64,000 nt of DNA from Coffea arabica (taxonomy: Eukaryota; Streptophyta; Magnoliopsida; Gentianales; Rubiaceae): assembly GCF_036785885.1 (NCBI RefSeq), contig NC_092320.1, positions 21,701,557 to 21,765,556 on the forward strand, given 5' to 3'. Below are positions 11,385 through 24,200 of the stretch, one piece after another (within the stretch, counting starts at the first letter, position 1; each line of letters begins with the position of its first letter). A program made the position numbers and the translations under genes. A model generated the notes under the pieces. The model searched no databases, was not told the DNA's origin, and saw only the letters and a program-made list of their open reading frames with translations.

Positions 11385-14322
11385 AATAGGTGCGTTATAA
11401 AATTCTGAGTTTATCACTTGCCTTGTAAATTATGTACACTTTAGCATAAGAAATTTTAAGTAACACCATGCCCACCTTTTTATATAGTATCCATTTCTTA
11501 TGTCTCAACAATTTTTGGTCTATTTTCAATGCACACGTCTAATGATTTTGCAATTAAAGGTTTAGGGTGGATCGTCTGTTTCCAACAAATTATCAGGTCT
11601 TAATAATTTCTGTATTATCTACGAAAACCATAGTTAGCGGATTGGACATAAAAGTATGATTAGTGTGGCACAGTTTTAGGAATCTTCTAAACTATTTTAA
11701 TCATCCACTTTTGATCTCTCATTTATTTCAAGTTTTATTAAAAATAAAAAGTGTCAAATTTTAATCCTTCAATTAAATCGTACCATTAGATTGATCAAAT
11801 TTTACCTTTAAATCCATCAACTTTAATGGTAGAGATGAATGGAAGGATTAAAATTTGACACTTTCCATGTTGAGAGGCTAATTTGAGACTTAAAATAGAT
11901 TAATTAGGAACCAAATGTTAATGACTAAAATAGCTTTGGACTCCTTACCCTAAGGGCAAACTGCCTATAGATTATAGCCCAATATTTGTCAGATAAGTTC
12001 AATCTAGTGGTAGAGAAAAACCAAATTGAGGTAGGAGGAAAGGAAATGACACTACTTGGCATTTTCACTGCATTCTCTGTCTCACAATTTGTACTTTTCG
12101 GACCAAGCAAAATATGGTTCAAAATATATTTTGTTTTTAGACACTCTAAGAGTCGTTAATTGGGAAATACAGAAAAAGAAAGATATCCTTCAAATAGTCT
12201 TGGGATGTAAAATTGCAAAAGTACCTTCTAATGTCTTGCAAATCTTAAAACACCCCACTTTGTTAAAATGCAAAAGCGTTCTATGGTCAAAAGCACAAAT
12301 CGAACTGAAGTAATTCGAGTAACTTTTTGAGTCGAGTTTGAACTCTGTAATATTTTGCTCAAATACTTGTTGAGTTTTTCAAATTCGAGATTGAATTTCA
12401 TGCATTTTGGGCGAACTCAAGTCCAACTTGAATAACCCCCATTTATTATCTTGAGTCAATTTTGAACATGTATTTTGATATTCGAACAACTTCGAGATCG
12501 ATTTTGAATTCACTAAAGTTAAAGCAAAGTCAAGCCATAATTATATAGAGTAGTATGCTTCCCCTTTTTTGGGCGTTGGGAACAAGTCAGAAAAAGTAAT
12601 TAGTCATTTTTCACTATATAAAAGTACCCTTCTCTTCTTTATAGTGGTGACATGTTTATACCATAATAACAAAAGCCAAAATGATTTTGAGTGATTGTCA
12701 AAGCGTCCAATAGGTGGGTGGTTATTTAATTGTACCTGTTCTGGAAGCAACCCTTTTTTGGCAGACATTTATGATTTATTACTTTAGGTGACAAGACATT
12801 AAATTAACCTCTGGTGAATTAATTGTACATGAATTGGAGCTCAAATATGGGCACCACATGGCCTGGAGGCACTGGACCATGTGTGACATGATACATGGAC
12901 CAAGTTCTTTTCATCCTTTTTTTTAAAAAAAAAAAAAATCCCTTTTGTTAGGAATGAATTTATTCATCAAATGAATTCTGATTTATCTTGTAAAAAATTA
13001 TTTTTGGAAAACATAAAAAAAAAAGTGATATATCATGGGTGCATTTCCTAATGGGAGACCAAAAAAAAAAAAAAAGCTTGTGATCTTGGCGGTGGATTCT
13101 TTTATTTAATTTCTAGTTTGACTAAATGCGGCAGATTTGTTGCTTAACCAAAGGGACAAATAATACCCTTTTACTACCACAAAAAGAATAGCGGAGAAAT
13201 TAACTCATATCGAGGTGCATTGTACATTGTAACTATCAATTATTTCACTAGGTAAAGGTGGAGTCCACGGAGCCCTTCTTGCGCTCCACAATCAATGATG
13301 CTAAAGAAGTGATGCAACCTATGAAAAGTTCAAAAACACAAAAAATAAAAAATAAAAAAAACCCACATTCACTATGTTCTTGCCCAATCTTCTTAGTAGT
13401 TCTTAGTTATTGTTCCCAAGAAAACCAAGAAAAGAAAAAAACCCTCTTAGATGTTTTTCTTCTTCTTCTTTACTAATCAACGTAGAGAATTTTCTATGGC
13501 CTATAAGGATTGATTTTAATCCAACTGCATTTTAATGTCTTCAAACTGAATAAGGGCTTGTATAGTTTTTTTCTTTTTTTTTTGAGATGCTTTTCTATTA
13601 CAAGGAGGAATTTTGGAAAAGCGGATGGCGAGGGGAGCGGGGATGCCTCCTGCTGCTGTTCCTGTGGGTGCCTGCCTGCTTGTTGATGTTGTTCCTTGGC
13701 GAAATTGATGTTAGCAGGGTTGTATGGTTGCTATGCTAAACTATATATTCCCAATTAGTCGGCATGACATAACCATAAACCAACCACTTCTTTTTTTCTC
13801 TTCTTTTTTTTTTTTTTTTTTTTAGTTTTTTCCAACATATTCACTTTCAATCTGGCGTATGGTTTCCTGTGGCCTCGAGGCCATAAAAAAAAAAAAATTC
13901 ACTTTCATTCCAATTGGTTTTTAATGTGGACCTTAGAAGTCTTTGCTCTACGTATTTTGTCTGGTGGAGTTTAGGCATGTATCTGGTGGCCTTCCTTGGT
14001 CTCTTGACTGAGTTGTGGTGGGCAACGACCTCAACTTGTTGAGCTGTGCACCAAACTTTAATTTCCCACACAACTGAGACATCAACATCTCTGCAAGATG
14101 TTTGACATGGGCAAAGGCATAGACCAGGACAAATGATACAGTCAATAGTCCAAATTTTATTTCCACAGTAATTTTGTTGAAATTCAAAAACTTTTCCTTT
14201 TAAAGTTTAAATTGCAAATGGGCTTAAGTGAGACAAGTTCAATATTTTATATAGAAATTTCTGTGAAAACGAAATCTTGATGATAGCACAAAAAATAGCC
14301 ATACACCGATCTTGTCTTCAAT
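11385..14322. other. Intergenic DNA with a short perfect inverted repeat
   Basis: AT-rich and non-coding. A perfect 23-bp inverted repeat (AAAGTGTCAAATTTTAATCC and on) lies at 11748-11770 and 11842-11864, probably the core of a decayed MITE. From about 12301 to 12540 there are repeated TTCGAGTTTGAA-like words seen in many plant non-autonomous transposons. Long poly-T and poly-A runs occur at 13800-13825 and 13886-13898. No gene is supported. Confidence 0.5.
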
Positions 14323-15754
14323 TGACAGGTACCGAGCATGTACAACAATAATAATAAAACCTCCAAAAGCAGTCAATAATCAATTATAGGTACTGGAGTA
14401 GGGACTTTAGATGTGCAATGGGTTACTTGATTCACACTATTTCCAAAGAGTTTGCTTAATCCAATATACCAGAATTAATTAATTGACAAAAAATTTACTA
14501 ACTAGTAGACAGTGACAAACAGGGTTGTCTCCTCAGGGGCTGAGAAAAAGTTCGTTTCCTTTCGAGTCAAGACAAACTGGGGGATTTAGGATTCAATGCT
14601 AATGAATTGCTAACTAAATAAATTAAATGCGAAAAAATAATTAATTGAAAGAAATAATTGGGGCACTCTAACCAAGGGTACACTTCAGAGATGGTTCATA
14701 CAACTGATCATCGATTTACGTATAATTCCAACATTTTATTAATAGAGTGATTATAGCTGTCATACATGCGATAAACAACCAGTTTTTCTTTACTTTATCG
14801 ATAATCAAAGTACGACCGTTAACTATTTCTTTAGCCAAGAAATAACCCTAAGTACGACCGTAAGATTTAATTTCTAGATTGCATTAAGAATTAGAAAAGC
14901 CCAACCCTAACTAACAAACACGCTATGAGAGTTTGTTTAAATTAGATCGTATGTTTTCCTGACATGAGCCCAATTATGCTAGTTGCTACCGGGACAGAAG
15001 TAATCGAACAATTACAGATTCAACTACCCCCAATTAGCAAGTAGCCTACGTGAATAATTAAATATTGCGCATCTATTCAATGATACACGATAGCTATAGT
15101 AATTAAAAGTAGAAAACATACAAATATCAATAAATGGAGGAAACAGTTAAAATAATTTAAATCTCACAGTTATTGTTGAATCAAATCTTCAATTGTCCCC
15201 TTGACTAGAAGTATAAAATTAGTTCTCCATTAATGAAGAACCAGCCATGCAAATAGTTGTTCCAAACTTTTCCATCGTTTTTTCCTCTCAAAAGTCGGCT
15301 AAGGAGAAAAAATAAAGACCAAATCCGATGCCCTCACGCCTCTAGCCACACAAAAGATGGGAACAAATTATTTCAGTATTTCTTTCCTACTTTGACTCCT
15401 AATTGGTTGGTACTCTAATACCAATCAACTTCTTAGAATAAAGCCCTATTACAAGTGAACTTTCCCAGCTTTCCTTTTTCTTGGGAGTGGCCCACTAGCT
15501 TCATAATTTGTAGCCAACTACTTTATGCATTTTTGGAATTGGAAGCTTCTCACGTGCACTAAATTTCGAGAATCCGGACTTAAATGTGCCACCACCAAAT
15601 TAGATGGAAATTGCCCCTTTTAATCATATTTTGATTATTTTCCTACAATTAGCACCATTAACCAAATATAAGTAGAATCCATCAATTAATACAATATTTG
15701 GCTAAAATAAAAGGAAAAATAACATAAATCGGATGACAATTTCATATCCTATCA
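14323..15754 (-). repeat. 3' LTR (element orientation)
   Basis: Bounded by TGACAGGT and CCTATCA on the + strand. It matches 18519-19955 along its whole length with scattered substitutions and small indels, for example shared GTGCAATGGGTTACTTG near the left edge and CTTGACTAGAAGTAT in the body. The visible divergence shows the insertion is not recent. Confidence 0.88.
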
Positions 15755-15765
15755 ATTTCCCCTAC
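15755..15765 (-). other. Polypurine tract of the LTR element
   Basis: On the minus strand GTAGGGGAAAT lies directly before the 3' LTR start TGATAGG, as expected for the plus-strand primer of reverse transcription. Confidence 0.65.
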
Positions 15766-16984
15766 ATCTAAATCATGCTTGTCATCAAGCATGAGAACAA
15801 CAAATCAAGCAATCAAATTCAAACAATGGCTATTATTCAAATCTTCTATTACCAAGATACAATTAAACATATGTCAAGTATTAGTGGCAATTTTCAAGAA
15901 ATATCTCTCCAGTTAGCTTTCAAGATCAAGAACTCTTTCAATTTATGACTAACTAATTTAAGAATATAAAATATTCAACCAGCATCCATAAGCAAATGAT
16001 TCGACTATTAAGCAAAATCTCAACATTAAAATTTATGAATTAGCGGGCTAACAATTCATTCAAACACTTCTACATTTTTCACATTAACACAATTTTTTTT
16101 CTAAAATATCCCCATACTTGATTGATTTTTTTTTTTTAGGGGGAATGCTTAGTCTTTAACCATTTAAGCATTTTGATGCAAACTCTGACATTAGCCAAAT
16201 GAATGAGCCCGGTTACTCAGCCATCATCGCTTAAAAATCACATACTCATAGCTATCGTCGCTTTTTGACGTGAAAATGGACACTTGTGGTGAAGACCTCT
16301 GGTTACTAGGCAACGATACTAGCGGAATATAGCCGAATACTATTCATAAATAAGCATCGAATAAAATTAAACAATTACACACACCCACTTCATTTCTTAA
16401 ACATGAAGAATTAAGATTAATAGTTGAATCAATTTGCACAAAAATGTTAGACAAATATTTATAATACTTAGAGAAATTAACCAAAGATTGTAAAAAGTCA
16501 TAAAATCTCAAATATTCACAAAAAATATACTCATAGATTTAACCAGGTCATACTTAACACATTAGAGCGTAAAATCTTAACAATAGAAAATTTTGAGACA
16601 TCTATCCATCGTTTATCAGGAATAATCACAAATATGCACAAAAATAGGTAAAATTTGGATAAAATTCGACAAAGTCAAATAAAAAATTCCAATAAAAATA
16701 CCTACACTTGCACTTTTTCAATATATTATCAATATGCTACTCCTCCCACACCTAAATCTTACATTGTTTCCAATGTAAAATAAAGAATAAAAGAAAAGTA
16801 ATGGGGATAACGAAACTTCCCTGATAATTGAGGAGGCCGTGGATAGCTACGGGTGAGGGGCAATTGATTGTGAAACTCGACATATGTTGATGGCTAGCGG
16901 TGGTGGAGTTCGGATGGAAGAAAGAAAGAAACAAGAAAGAAAGAAAAAAAAAAAAGAAGAATTTTTTTTTTTTTACTACTACGT

Positions 16985-17229
16985 TAGACGTGGGCATGCT
17001 TAACTGTCATTAAGTCTTCTGACCAACGCACGAAAATTAAGATCTCTAAGCGTGACTACCTGGCGCAGGCACGCCTAACTACCAGAGACTCTTTTAATCA
17101 ATTTTCAAAAATTGAGTTCCTTAAGCGTGACCACCTGGCGTGGGCACGCCTAACTCATGGAGAGTCTTCTGCCCGTGGAAGTGAATTGCCTTCCTTAAGC
17201 GTGACCACTTGACGTGAGCATGTCTAATT
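16985..17229. repeat. Four spaced copies of a GC-rich motif inside the LTR element
   Basis: A motif resembling AAGCGTGACCACCTGGCG followed by TGGGCACGCCTAACT occurs at 17048-17080, 17123-17155 and 17197-17229, with a partial copy at 16987-17004, spaced about 75 bp apart. It is more GC-rich than its surroundings and contains the near-palindrome GGCGTGGGCACGCC. Function unknown. Confidence 0.75.
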
Positions 17230-17495
17230 GCCAACTTCCTGCCACAAAAATAACAAATCACTAAATGCAACTAACACTTAACAAAAACTCCAGAAACATA
17301 AGAAAACTAAAACAAATAGCCTTGGATTGTCTCTCAAGTAGCGTCTTTCTTTAATGTTTTTGGTTAGACATTTTCATATTTATTCACGGAGGATAAAATC
17401 TTGTGACTCGTTTCAATGCTTCATCCTCTGTATAATCTTGATAGCCCTCGTAAATAGAGTAATTCTTGAGTATACGAGTTACGGTCTTTCATGGA

Positions 17496-18425
17496 CTAGT
17501 AGATGGCGCCAAAATAAGTCAACCGTAATTTGAATTCTCCACTCACTCTTCCATCATGCGCATTTACGGGTTCAAAATATTTTGCCATCGCCACTCTTAA
17601 TTTATTCCTGTCATGAAATACAAAAATTTCTGGTATAATAAAGTCAATCTCACTAACAAAAATTGAAAAATAAGAGTTAAGAGAATATTGATTAAGGAAT
17701 GGAGGAGATGTCACCGCATTTGGAGATTGTTCACTAGATTCATCCACTTGAACAATTTGATATTGGGGTTCCATTTCTTGTACTTCAATTCCCTTTTCAA
17801 TTGCATCTTTAGATTCTTCTTCTTGAGACTCTTGCAGTTTCATGTCACTTGTCAGGATAATTATATTCTCATCTTCTTTAAAATCGATGTTGGTTTGTGA
17901 GGGCAATTCTTCATAAATTGGAGAAATCAATTTGCTCATTGTAGATGCCAATTCACGTCTTTCATCTTCCATCTCTTTAATCAACCTTTGTGTTTTCTAT
18001 TGAAATTAATGTGTTTCAGCAGCTACTAATTTTACCATTTCTCCAAGAGACATACATGACATGGATGATGGCTGTTGCTGGTGATATTGATGTTGAAAAC
18101 TTGTTGACCCTTTTGCACAATTCGAGTTGAAATTATTCCACCATTCTTGATCATACCCATTTGAATAAGGGTCATATCACGTTTAAGATTGGGGTGAAAA
18201 ACCTCCAAACTTATTCATGTAGATATTCAGGTAATCGTGATATTCAAAACACATACCGTTGAATGATCCGTGGCATAACAAATTCCACAGGTTGCAACAG
18301 CCATTTTTTCTATAAAAAAAACTCAGTGAATCTGAATATTGATTATCAGAAAAAGCACAAGCCTCATTTCCTTTTATAGGACTAAAATCCAATCTATCAC
18401 AAGAATACGGAATGTTAGCGGCCAT
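17496..18425 (-). pseudogene. Decayed gag-like ORF of the LTR element
   Basis: One minus-strand frame runs from ATG at 18425 (MAANIPYS) to the stop at 17496. It reads past a Cys-rich knuckle-like stretch (CCNLWNLLCH...C), then FGGFSPQ, YDPYSNGYDQEWWNN and a Glu/Gln-rich helix (KEMEDERRELASTMSKL), ending GEFKLRLTYFGAIY. The order knuckle, GGF, YDPYSN, WWN resembles the C-terminal gag region of plant Tat/Athila-type elements (from memory). Four in-frame stops interrupt it: TAA 18183-18185, TGA 18177-18179, TAA 18006-18008 and TAG 17997-17999. It is therefore not translatable as a whole. The longest uninterrupted part is about 162 codons (17496-17984). Confidence 0.7.
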
Positions 18426-18495
18426 TAAAAAAAGAAAAATAAACAAAAATAAAAACAAGATGAACTAAAAAAGAAACAAATTAATCAGGTACCAG

Positions 18496-18513
18496 TCCTC
18501 AACAATGGCGCCA
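18496..18513 (-). other. Primer-binding site of the LTR element
   Basis: Minus-strand TGGCGCCATTGTTGAGGA starts 5 nt after the CA end of the 5' LTR. The TGGCGCC start is the type used by many plant Ty3-type Tat/Athila elements, usually assigned to an aspartate tRNA; the tRNA match was not computed. Confidence 0.75.
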
Positions 18514-18518
18514 AAAAT

Positions 18519-19955
18519 TGACAGGTGCCGAGCCTGTGCAATAATAATAATAAAACCTAGTTACCACAAAAAACAGTCTATAATCAATTCCAGCTACTGC
18601 AGCAGGGACTCTAGATGTGCAATGGGTTACTTGGTTCACCCTGCTTCCGAAGAGTTTACTTAATCCGATATACCAATATTAATTAACTAACAAAATTTAC
18701 TAACTAGTAGACAGTGGCAAACAGAGTCGTCTCTTCTGGGACTGGGAAAAAGTTCGTTTCCTTTCGAGTCAAGACAAATTGGGAGATTTAGGATTCAATG
18801 CTAATGAATTGACAACTAAATAAATTAAAGGCGAAAAAATAATTAATTGAAAGAAATAATTGGGGCACTCTAACCAAGGGTATACTTCAGAGATGGTTCA
18901 TGCAACTGATCATCGATTCACATATAATTCCAACATTTATTAATAGGGTGATTATAGCTGCCATACGTACGATAAACAACTAATTTTTCCTTACTTTTTC
19001 GATAGTCAAGGGACGACCGTTAACTATTTCTCTAACTAAGAAATAACCCTAAGTAAGACCGTAGGATTTAATTTCTAGATTGCATTAAGAATTAGAAAAG
19101 TCCAATCCTAATTAACAAACACGCTACGAGGGTTTGTTTAAATTAGATCATATGTTTTTCTGACATAAACCCAATTATACCAGTTGCTATTAGGACGGAA
19201 GTAATCGAACAATTACGGATTCAACTACCCCAATTAGCAAGTAGCCTACGTGAATAATTAAATATTGCGCATCTACTCAATGATACACGATAGCTATAGT
19301 AATTAAAAGTAGAAAACATACAAATATCAATAAATAGAGGAAACAGTTAAAATAATTTAGATCTCACAGTTATTGTTGAACCAAATTTTCAGTTGTCCCC
19401 TTGACTAGAAGTATGAAATTAGTTCTCCATTAATAGAGAACCAGCCATGCAAATAGTTGTTCCAAACTTTTCCATCGTTTTTTCCTTCCAAAAGTCGACT
19501 AAGGAGAAAAAATAAAGACCAAGTCCAATGCCCTCACGCCTCTAGCCACACAAAAGATGGGAACAAATTGTTTCAGGATTTCTTTCCTACTTTGACTCCT
19601 AATTAGTTGGTACTCTAATACCAATCAACTTCTTAGAATAAAACCCTATTACAAGTCAACTTTCTCAGCTTTTTTTTTTCTTGGGAGTGGCCCACTAGCT
19701 TCCTAATTTGTAGCCAATTACTTGATGCATTTTTGGAATTGGAAGCTTCTTACGTGCACTAAATTTCGAGAATCTGGACTTGAATGTGCCACCACCAAAT
19801 TAGCTGAAAATTGCCCCTTTTAATCGTATTTTGATTATTTTCCTATAATTAGCACCATTAATCAAACATAAGTAGAATTCATCAATTAATATAATATTTG
19901 ACTAAAATAAAAGGAAAAATAAACATAAATTGGATGACTATTTCACATCCTATCA
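18519..19955 (-). repeat. 5' LTR (element orientation)
   Basis: Bounded by TGACAGGT and CCTATCA on the + strand and collinear with 14323-15754. It is followed on its element-internal side by the primer-binding site, so it is the 5' LTR of a minus-strand element. Its promoter and polyadenylation signals were not resolved by eye. Confidence 0.88.
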
Positions 19956-21217
19956 TGGATCAAGTGTTTCTACAATCACCGGTCCCAATTATATGGAACA
20001 GTGTAGACAATAACACAGCAGATATAGATATTAGTACAATAAATATAGATACTGAGACAATAACATGTAAAAAGGCAACAAATTATGATATCTCTGTAGA
20101 AATTACGTCCTCAAATCAATCTCAACCACCCAAATAAAGTTTACCCTTACTCGCCATTATCTGCACCATGTAGTCAAACCTGCAATTGTAGAAGCCCATT
20201 CCGTCTTGTAGCAGTTAAATCTCATACGCCAGTAGTGCCTCCCTACTGTAAAATGAAGTCGTAGTTGTACCATATTTCATAATCATGAATACAAATCCGT
20301 TTCATCTATACAGTATTGTAAATACTCCATTTACCAAAGTTTTTATACACAAAATTTCAAGAGAAATTCTCAATTTTGTCCATTCCAATTGTCAAAAACC
20401 CATTCATAGGCACTTTTTTTTTACTCCAAACAAAGCCAAAACATTTTTGGCTTCCCACTAGATAATTTAGTGTTGCCCTTTTCACCTTTTTGTGGCCCTA
20501 TAACTATGGATTCTCAGGAAATGGCCCTTTAACTTATACTCCATGATAGAGGTCTATTTTGTTGTTAAGGTAAACAAATATCAGCAAATTGTCATTACCA
20601 AAGTCGCTAACCTTAGAATCTTGGAACCACACAAAAAATCTAATGTAACATCTTTAGACAGATTTTATTCTTCTTTAATGAACCTCAAATCTTCTACCAT
20701 GTTCCTTAAAAATAATAATAAAAAAAATCCTCTACCATGTTGAAACTGGCACTTGTCCTTCAACTAGTGGCCGAGCAATTGATTCTCCCCAATAGAAGTG
20801 GACTCCAAATTTTTGTGTACTAAGATGCCTAAATATTAAAGAAACTGCCGCGTAGCCTTAAGGTCTCTTTCCACCATCTGCAGGGCGTTGTAACTGCCAA
20901 CCATCAAAGCTTTGTCGGCTGTGATACCAATTTTCTTGTAGTACTTGTTAAATAACGTACTATTTCACTTGGCAACTCCGAAAATTTCGTAAATTCATGG
21001 AACTTGACTTTATATAGACCAGATATCCAGACTACTTTGTCCCATAGACTAGCTGATTTTCTACTTTCTTGATACTATATAAGTACCATAATCTAGCTGA
21101 TATCAGCCTTAAAAAGTAGTTTTGTTGTGTTTGGCATTGGTTTAGCTAACACTTTATCTTTATTGTGCTGAAGCTTGGATTAGAAACCCAAGTAAAATTT
21201 CTAACATCTTTGGCAGA
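19956..21217. other. Upstream region of the F-box gene
   Basis: Non-coding, AT-rich DNA between the LTR element and the F-box start. It presumably contains the promoter and 5' UTR. TATATAA at 21075-21081 lies about 140 bp before the ATG and could be a TATA box. The open frame at 19898-20137 straddles the LTR end and is not a gene. Confidence 0.45.
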
Positions 21218-24200
21218 ATGTTGCTTTTCTTGATTTCTTGCTTCTCTGTTATCCTAGTTTCCAAGTCATTTTTTAGGCCATTTGGGACTTGGAAGAGGGA
21301 CATGAGAATGCAGGCGATTCCTTGGTTTTTGGGGGAAGTGTCGAGATTTTTGATATCTTGGTCTGCAAGAAGTAAGGCTGCCAGAGGTTTCTTGCATTTT
21401 CTGACATCATCACTGAAGAAGAACGGTAATGGAAAAGCAGAGAATGTGATGGTGGAGGGCCTGGAGGGAGAGGAATATACTTTACTGGATTTGCCAGATT
21501 TGGCTTTGGAATGCATTCTTGAGAGGCTTTCTCCATTTCAGCTCTGTAGTATGGCTGCAGTTTGCACGTCTTTGAGTGAGAGGTGCAGCAGTGATCATTT
21601 ATGGGAGAAACACATGAAGCAGAAATGGGGTAGATTGGTTGGTAATGCAGCGTATCAACAATGGCAATGCTACATTGCTTCAAGAAACAGAGCTAAGCTA
21701 CAGGAGAGTAAAAGGGGAAAAGGATTACTTGGGTACTTTTCAATCTTCTCTGATAAGATGTGGAATAGATCAAGAGAAAATGAGATTGTTACTGAGCAGA
21801 GAAATTCCTTACCTGTAGATTCTGTAAAGGCTTGGTATCTTGCTATTGAAACCGGGAAATTCCGGTTTCCAGCCCAGGTTTATAACCGCGAGGTAATTCA
21901 CTGAAGTTGCCTAATTTTGATTCTTCTTTTATTTTTTCCCCCTTTGGTTGGATTACAAGTACAAAAGACCTTTAGTTTCCAGACTACCAATTTTGGTTGG
22001 ATTCTGTAAAGGCTTGGTATCTTGCTATTGAAACCGGGAAATTCCGGTTTCCAGCCCAGGTTTATAACCGCGAGGTAATTCACTGAAGTTGCCTAATTTT
22101 GATTCTTCTTTTATTTTTTCCCCCTTTGGTTGGATTACAAGTACAAAAGACCTTTAGTTTCCAGACTACCAATTTTGGTTGGATTAACGTGTGGAATTTT
22201 ACCTGTAGAATGGCCAAGTTGGGTTTATGCTCTCTTGTTATGATGCTGAGTTGAGCTATGATTCAAGCACAGACACCTTTATTGCAAGGTAAATGTTTTC
22301 TGCAATCTCTTTTTGCACATTACATATCCCAAGGCTACACAAGGGATGCTGATCATTATTAGTTAGGTAACTTTCTTGAGTAAACCTCTTGGAAAGCATT
22401 TAGTTCTGTTTGCAACAGTGATTTGGGACATATTTTGGAGTTGGTTGTTTGAAATACTAATTAGGCATTATTGCAGGTACTCAGCACCTGGGCGAAGGCC
22501 GACAATAGAGGACAACATAAAGTGGAATAGGATAAGGGCACCAGCAGTTGATATCCCTGCACATGTCCTTCATGTCTCAGATTGTCTGCATGATCTGAAA
22601 CCTGGTGATCACATAGAGGTTCAGTGGAGAAGGAACAGAGATTTCCCATATGGTATGTTTCTTGTCCCCTAGTGTATCCCCTTTGATGTATCTCCCTTGA
22701 CCCTTCTGTTTTACTGGATTTTCATTTTTGCCACTGTATCAGCATCAGATTAGGTTCATTTTTTGAGTTCTCTTTTGATTGAGGCACTTCTGATTTCTGG
22801 TTTCAATAAATTTCAGGTTGGTGGTATGGAGTTGTTGGACACTTGGAGTCATGCACAGGCCAGGAATCGCATTGCCAGTGTCATCTAAATGGTATGTCAA
22901 TTGGATTCTTTTGTTTTATGGGCATAATTAAGTTTTATGGCTAGACAATCAGGGCAATGACTGTATATTTCTCAAGCCTTTGCATATCTTCTTTAACTTT
23001 TGCTCTGATTTGACAATTGAAAAATTGCACTTAACTAGACATTTGATACTGTATGAGCCAATTAACACCTTTTAGCATTCTTACCATTTTTTTCCCACTT
23101 CTTTGCCACTGTTGAGGAATTATCTCAGCATCATCTTAGATGCCAAATATTCTATGACAAAAAAATCAGTTCTTACCCGGGAGACTAAAGCAGTCATTGA
23201 CTGGGATGATTCATAAACCTTACTCAGTTGTTTTATTCATCATCTATTGGTGCTCAAGCTGCATGCTTCTCCTGCTGTTTTGGCTAAAATTTGACCTGGG
23301 CAACCCTAGACAACTTTCCTTATATTTGTCCAATTTACTGAAGCTAAATCCTTAAACAAATGTATGTGCTCCGTGTGCCTGCAATACATTTCATGGATAT
23401 GTAGCTGGCATCGGCATAATCTGAATCTAATGATGAATTGATGGTCCTAAAACATCTTTTACCTGGGCAACCCTAGACAACTTTCCTTATATTTGTCCAA
23501 TTTACTGAAGCTAAATCCTTAAACAAATGTATGTGCTCCGTGTGCCTGCAATACATTTCATGGATATGTAGCTGGCATCGGCATAATCTGAATCTAATGA
23601 TGAATTGATGGTCCTAAAACATCTTTTACCTTTTTGAACTTGCAAAATTACAGAAATTATCTGCCAAGTTACAGTTGTGTCACACCATATACTGCAACTG
23701 AACTATTTAGCTTGTTTAGCTTGTATTGTCTTTCAGTAACAAATTTGGAGTAAAGATAGAAGAAGGCTTTGAAAGAAATGCCTCCAAATTTGAGCTTCTT
23801 ACTGTGACAAATGAATGTTTTTGTCCACTATTCATCATACTCTTATGCTTGAAAACATAAGAGTAAACTGGTTATCTAAAACCAAAAGTAGTGCTGCATG
23901 GTTTCAAAACTCAAGCATGCCTTCGCCTTAACAATGCTAGGACATTTTTCATGAGAAATTCATCATGTCAATGACACTTATCATCTTCTCAAAAGAAAGT
24001 CTTATGTCTACTCTTTAAGGGAGTTTCAAATCATCTGATTCTTTTCCTGAACTCATTCATATTTACAGACAGTGTAGTGCTGGAGTTCAAGCAGTATGCC
24101 CCTAGCTCGCGATGGAGACAAACAATCGTAAACAGGAGGGATCACCGAGAAGTAGGCAATGGAGCAGATGGCTTTTATGGAGGAATCAGAAAGCTATGCA

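Larger units (their letters stand above)
14323..19955 (-). mobile_element. Non-autonomous LTR retrotransposon (LARD / TR-GAG-like), minus orientation
   Basis: Two closely similar direct repeats of about 1.43 kb (14323-15754 and 18519-19955) enclose 2.76 kb of internal DNA. Both run TG...CA. Read on the minus strand, a primer-binding site TGGCGCCATTGTTGAGG begins 5 nt inside the 5' LTR (18519-19955), and a purine tract GTAGGGGAAAT adjoins the 3' LTR, which fixes the orientation. The interior has no protease, reverse transcriptase or integrase. It carries only a decayed gag-like frame (17496-18425). Long LTRs with a gag-only interior fit LARD or TR-GAG elements mobilised in trans by a Ty3-type (Tat/Athila-like) partner. 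The flanks TCAAT (left) and TGGAT (right) are not a clean 5-bp duplication. Confidence 0.88.

Noticed and set aside
16752..16997. 81-codon minus frame with a poly-Phe start
   Set aside because: Driven by A/T runs within the LTR element interior; no similarity to gag or pol motifs.
14323..19955. CRISPR-like or segmental gene duplication as an explanation for the long direct repeats
   Set aside because: TG/CA ends, primer-binding site and purine tract identify them as LTRs.
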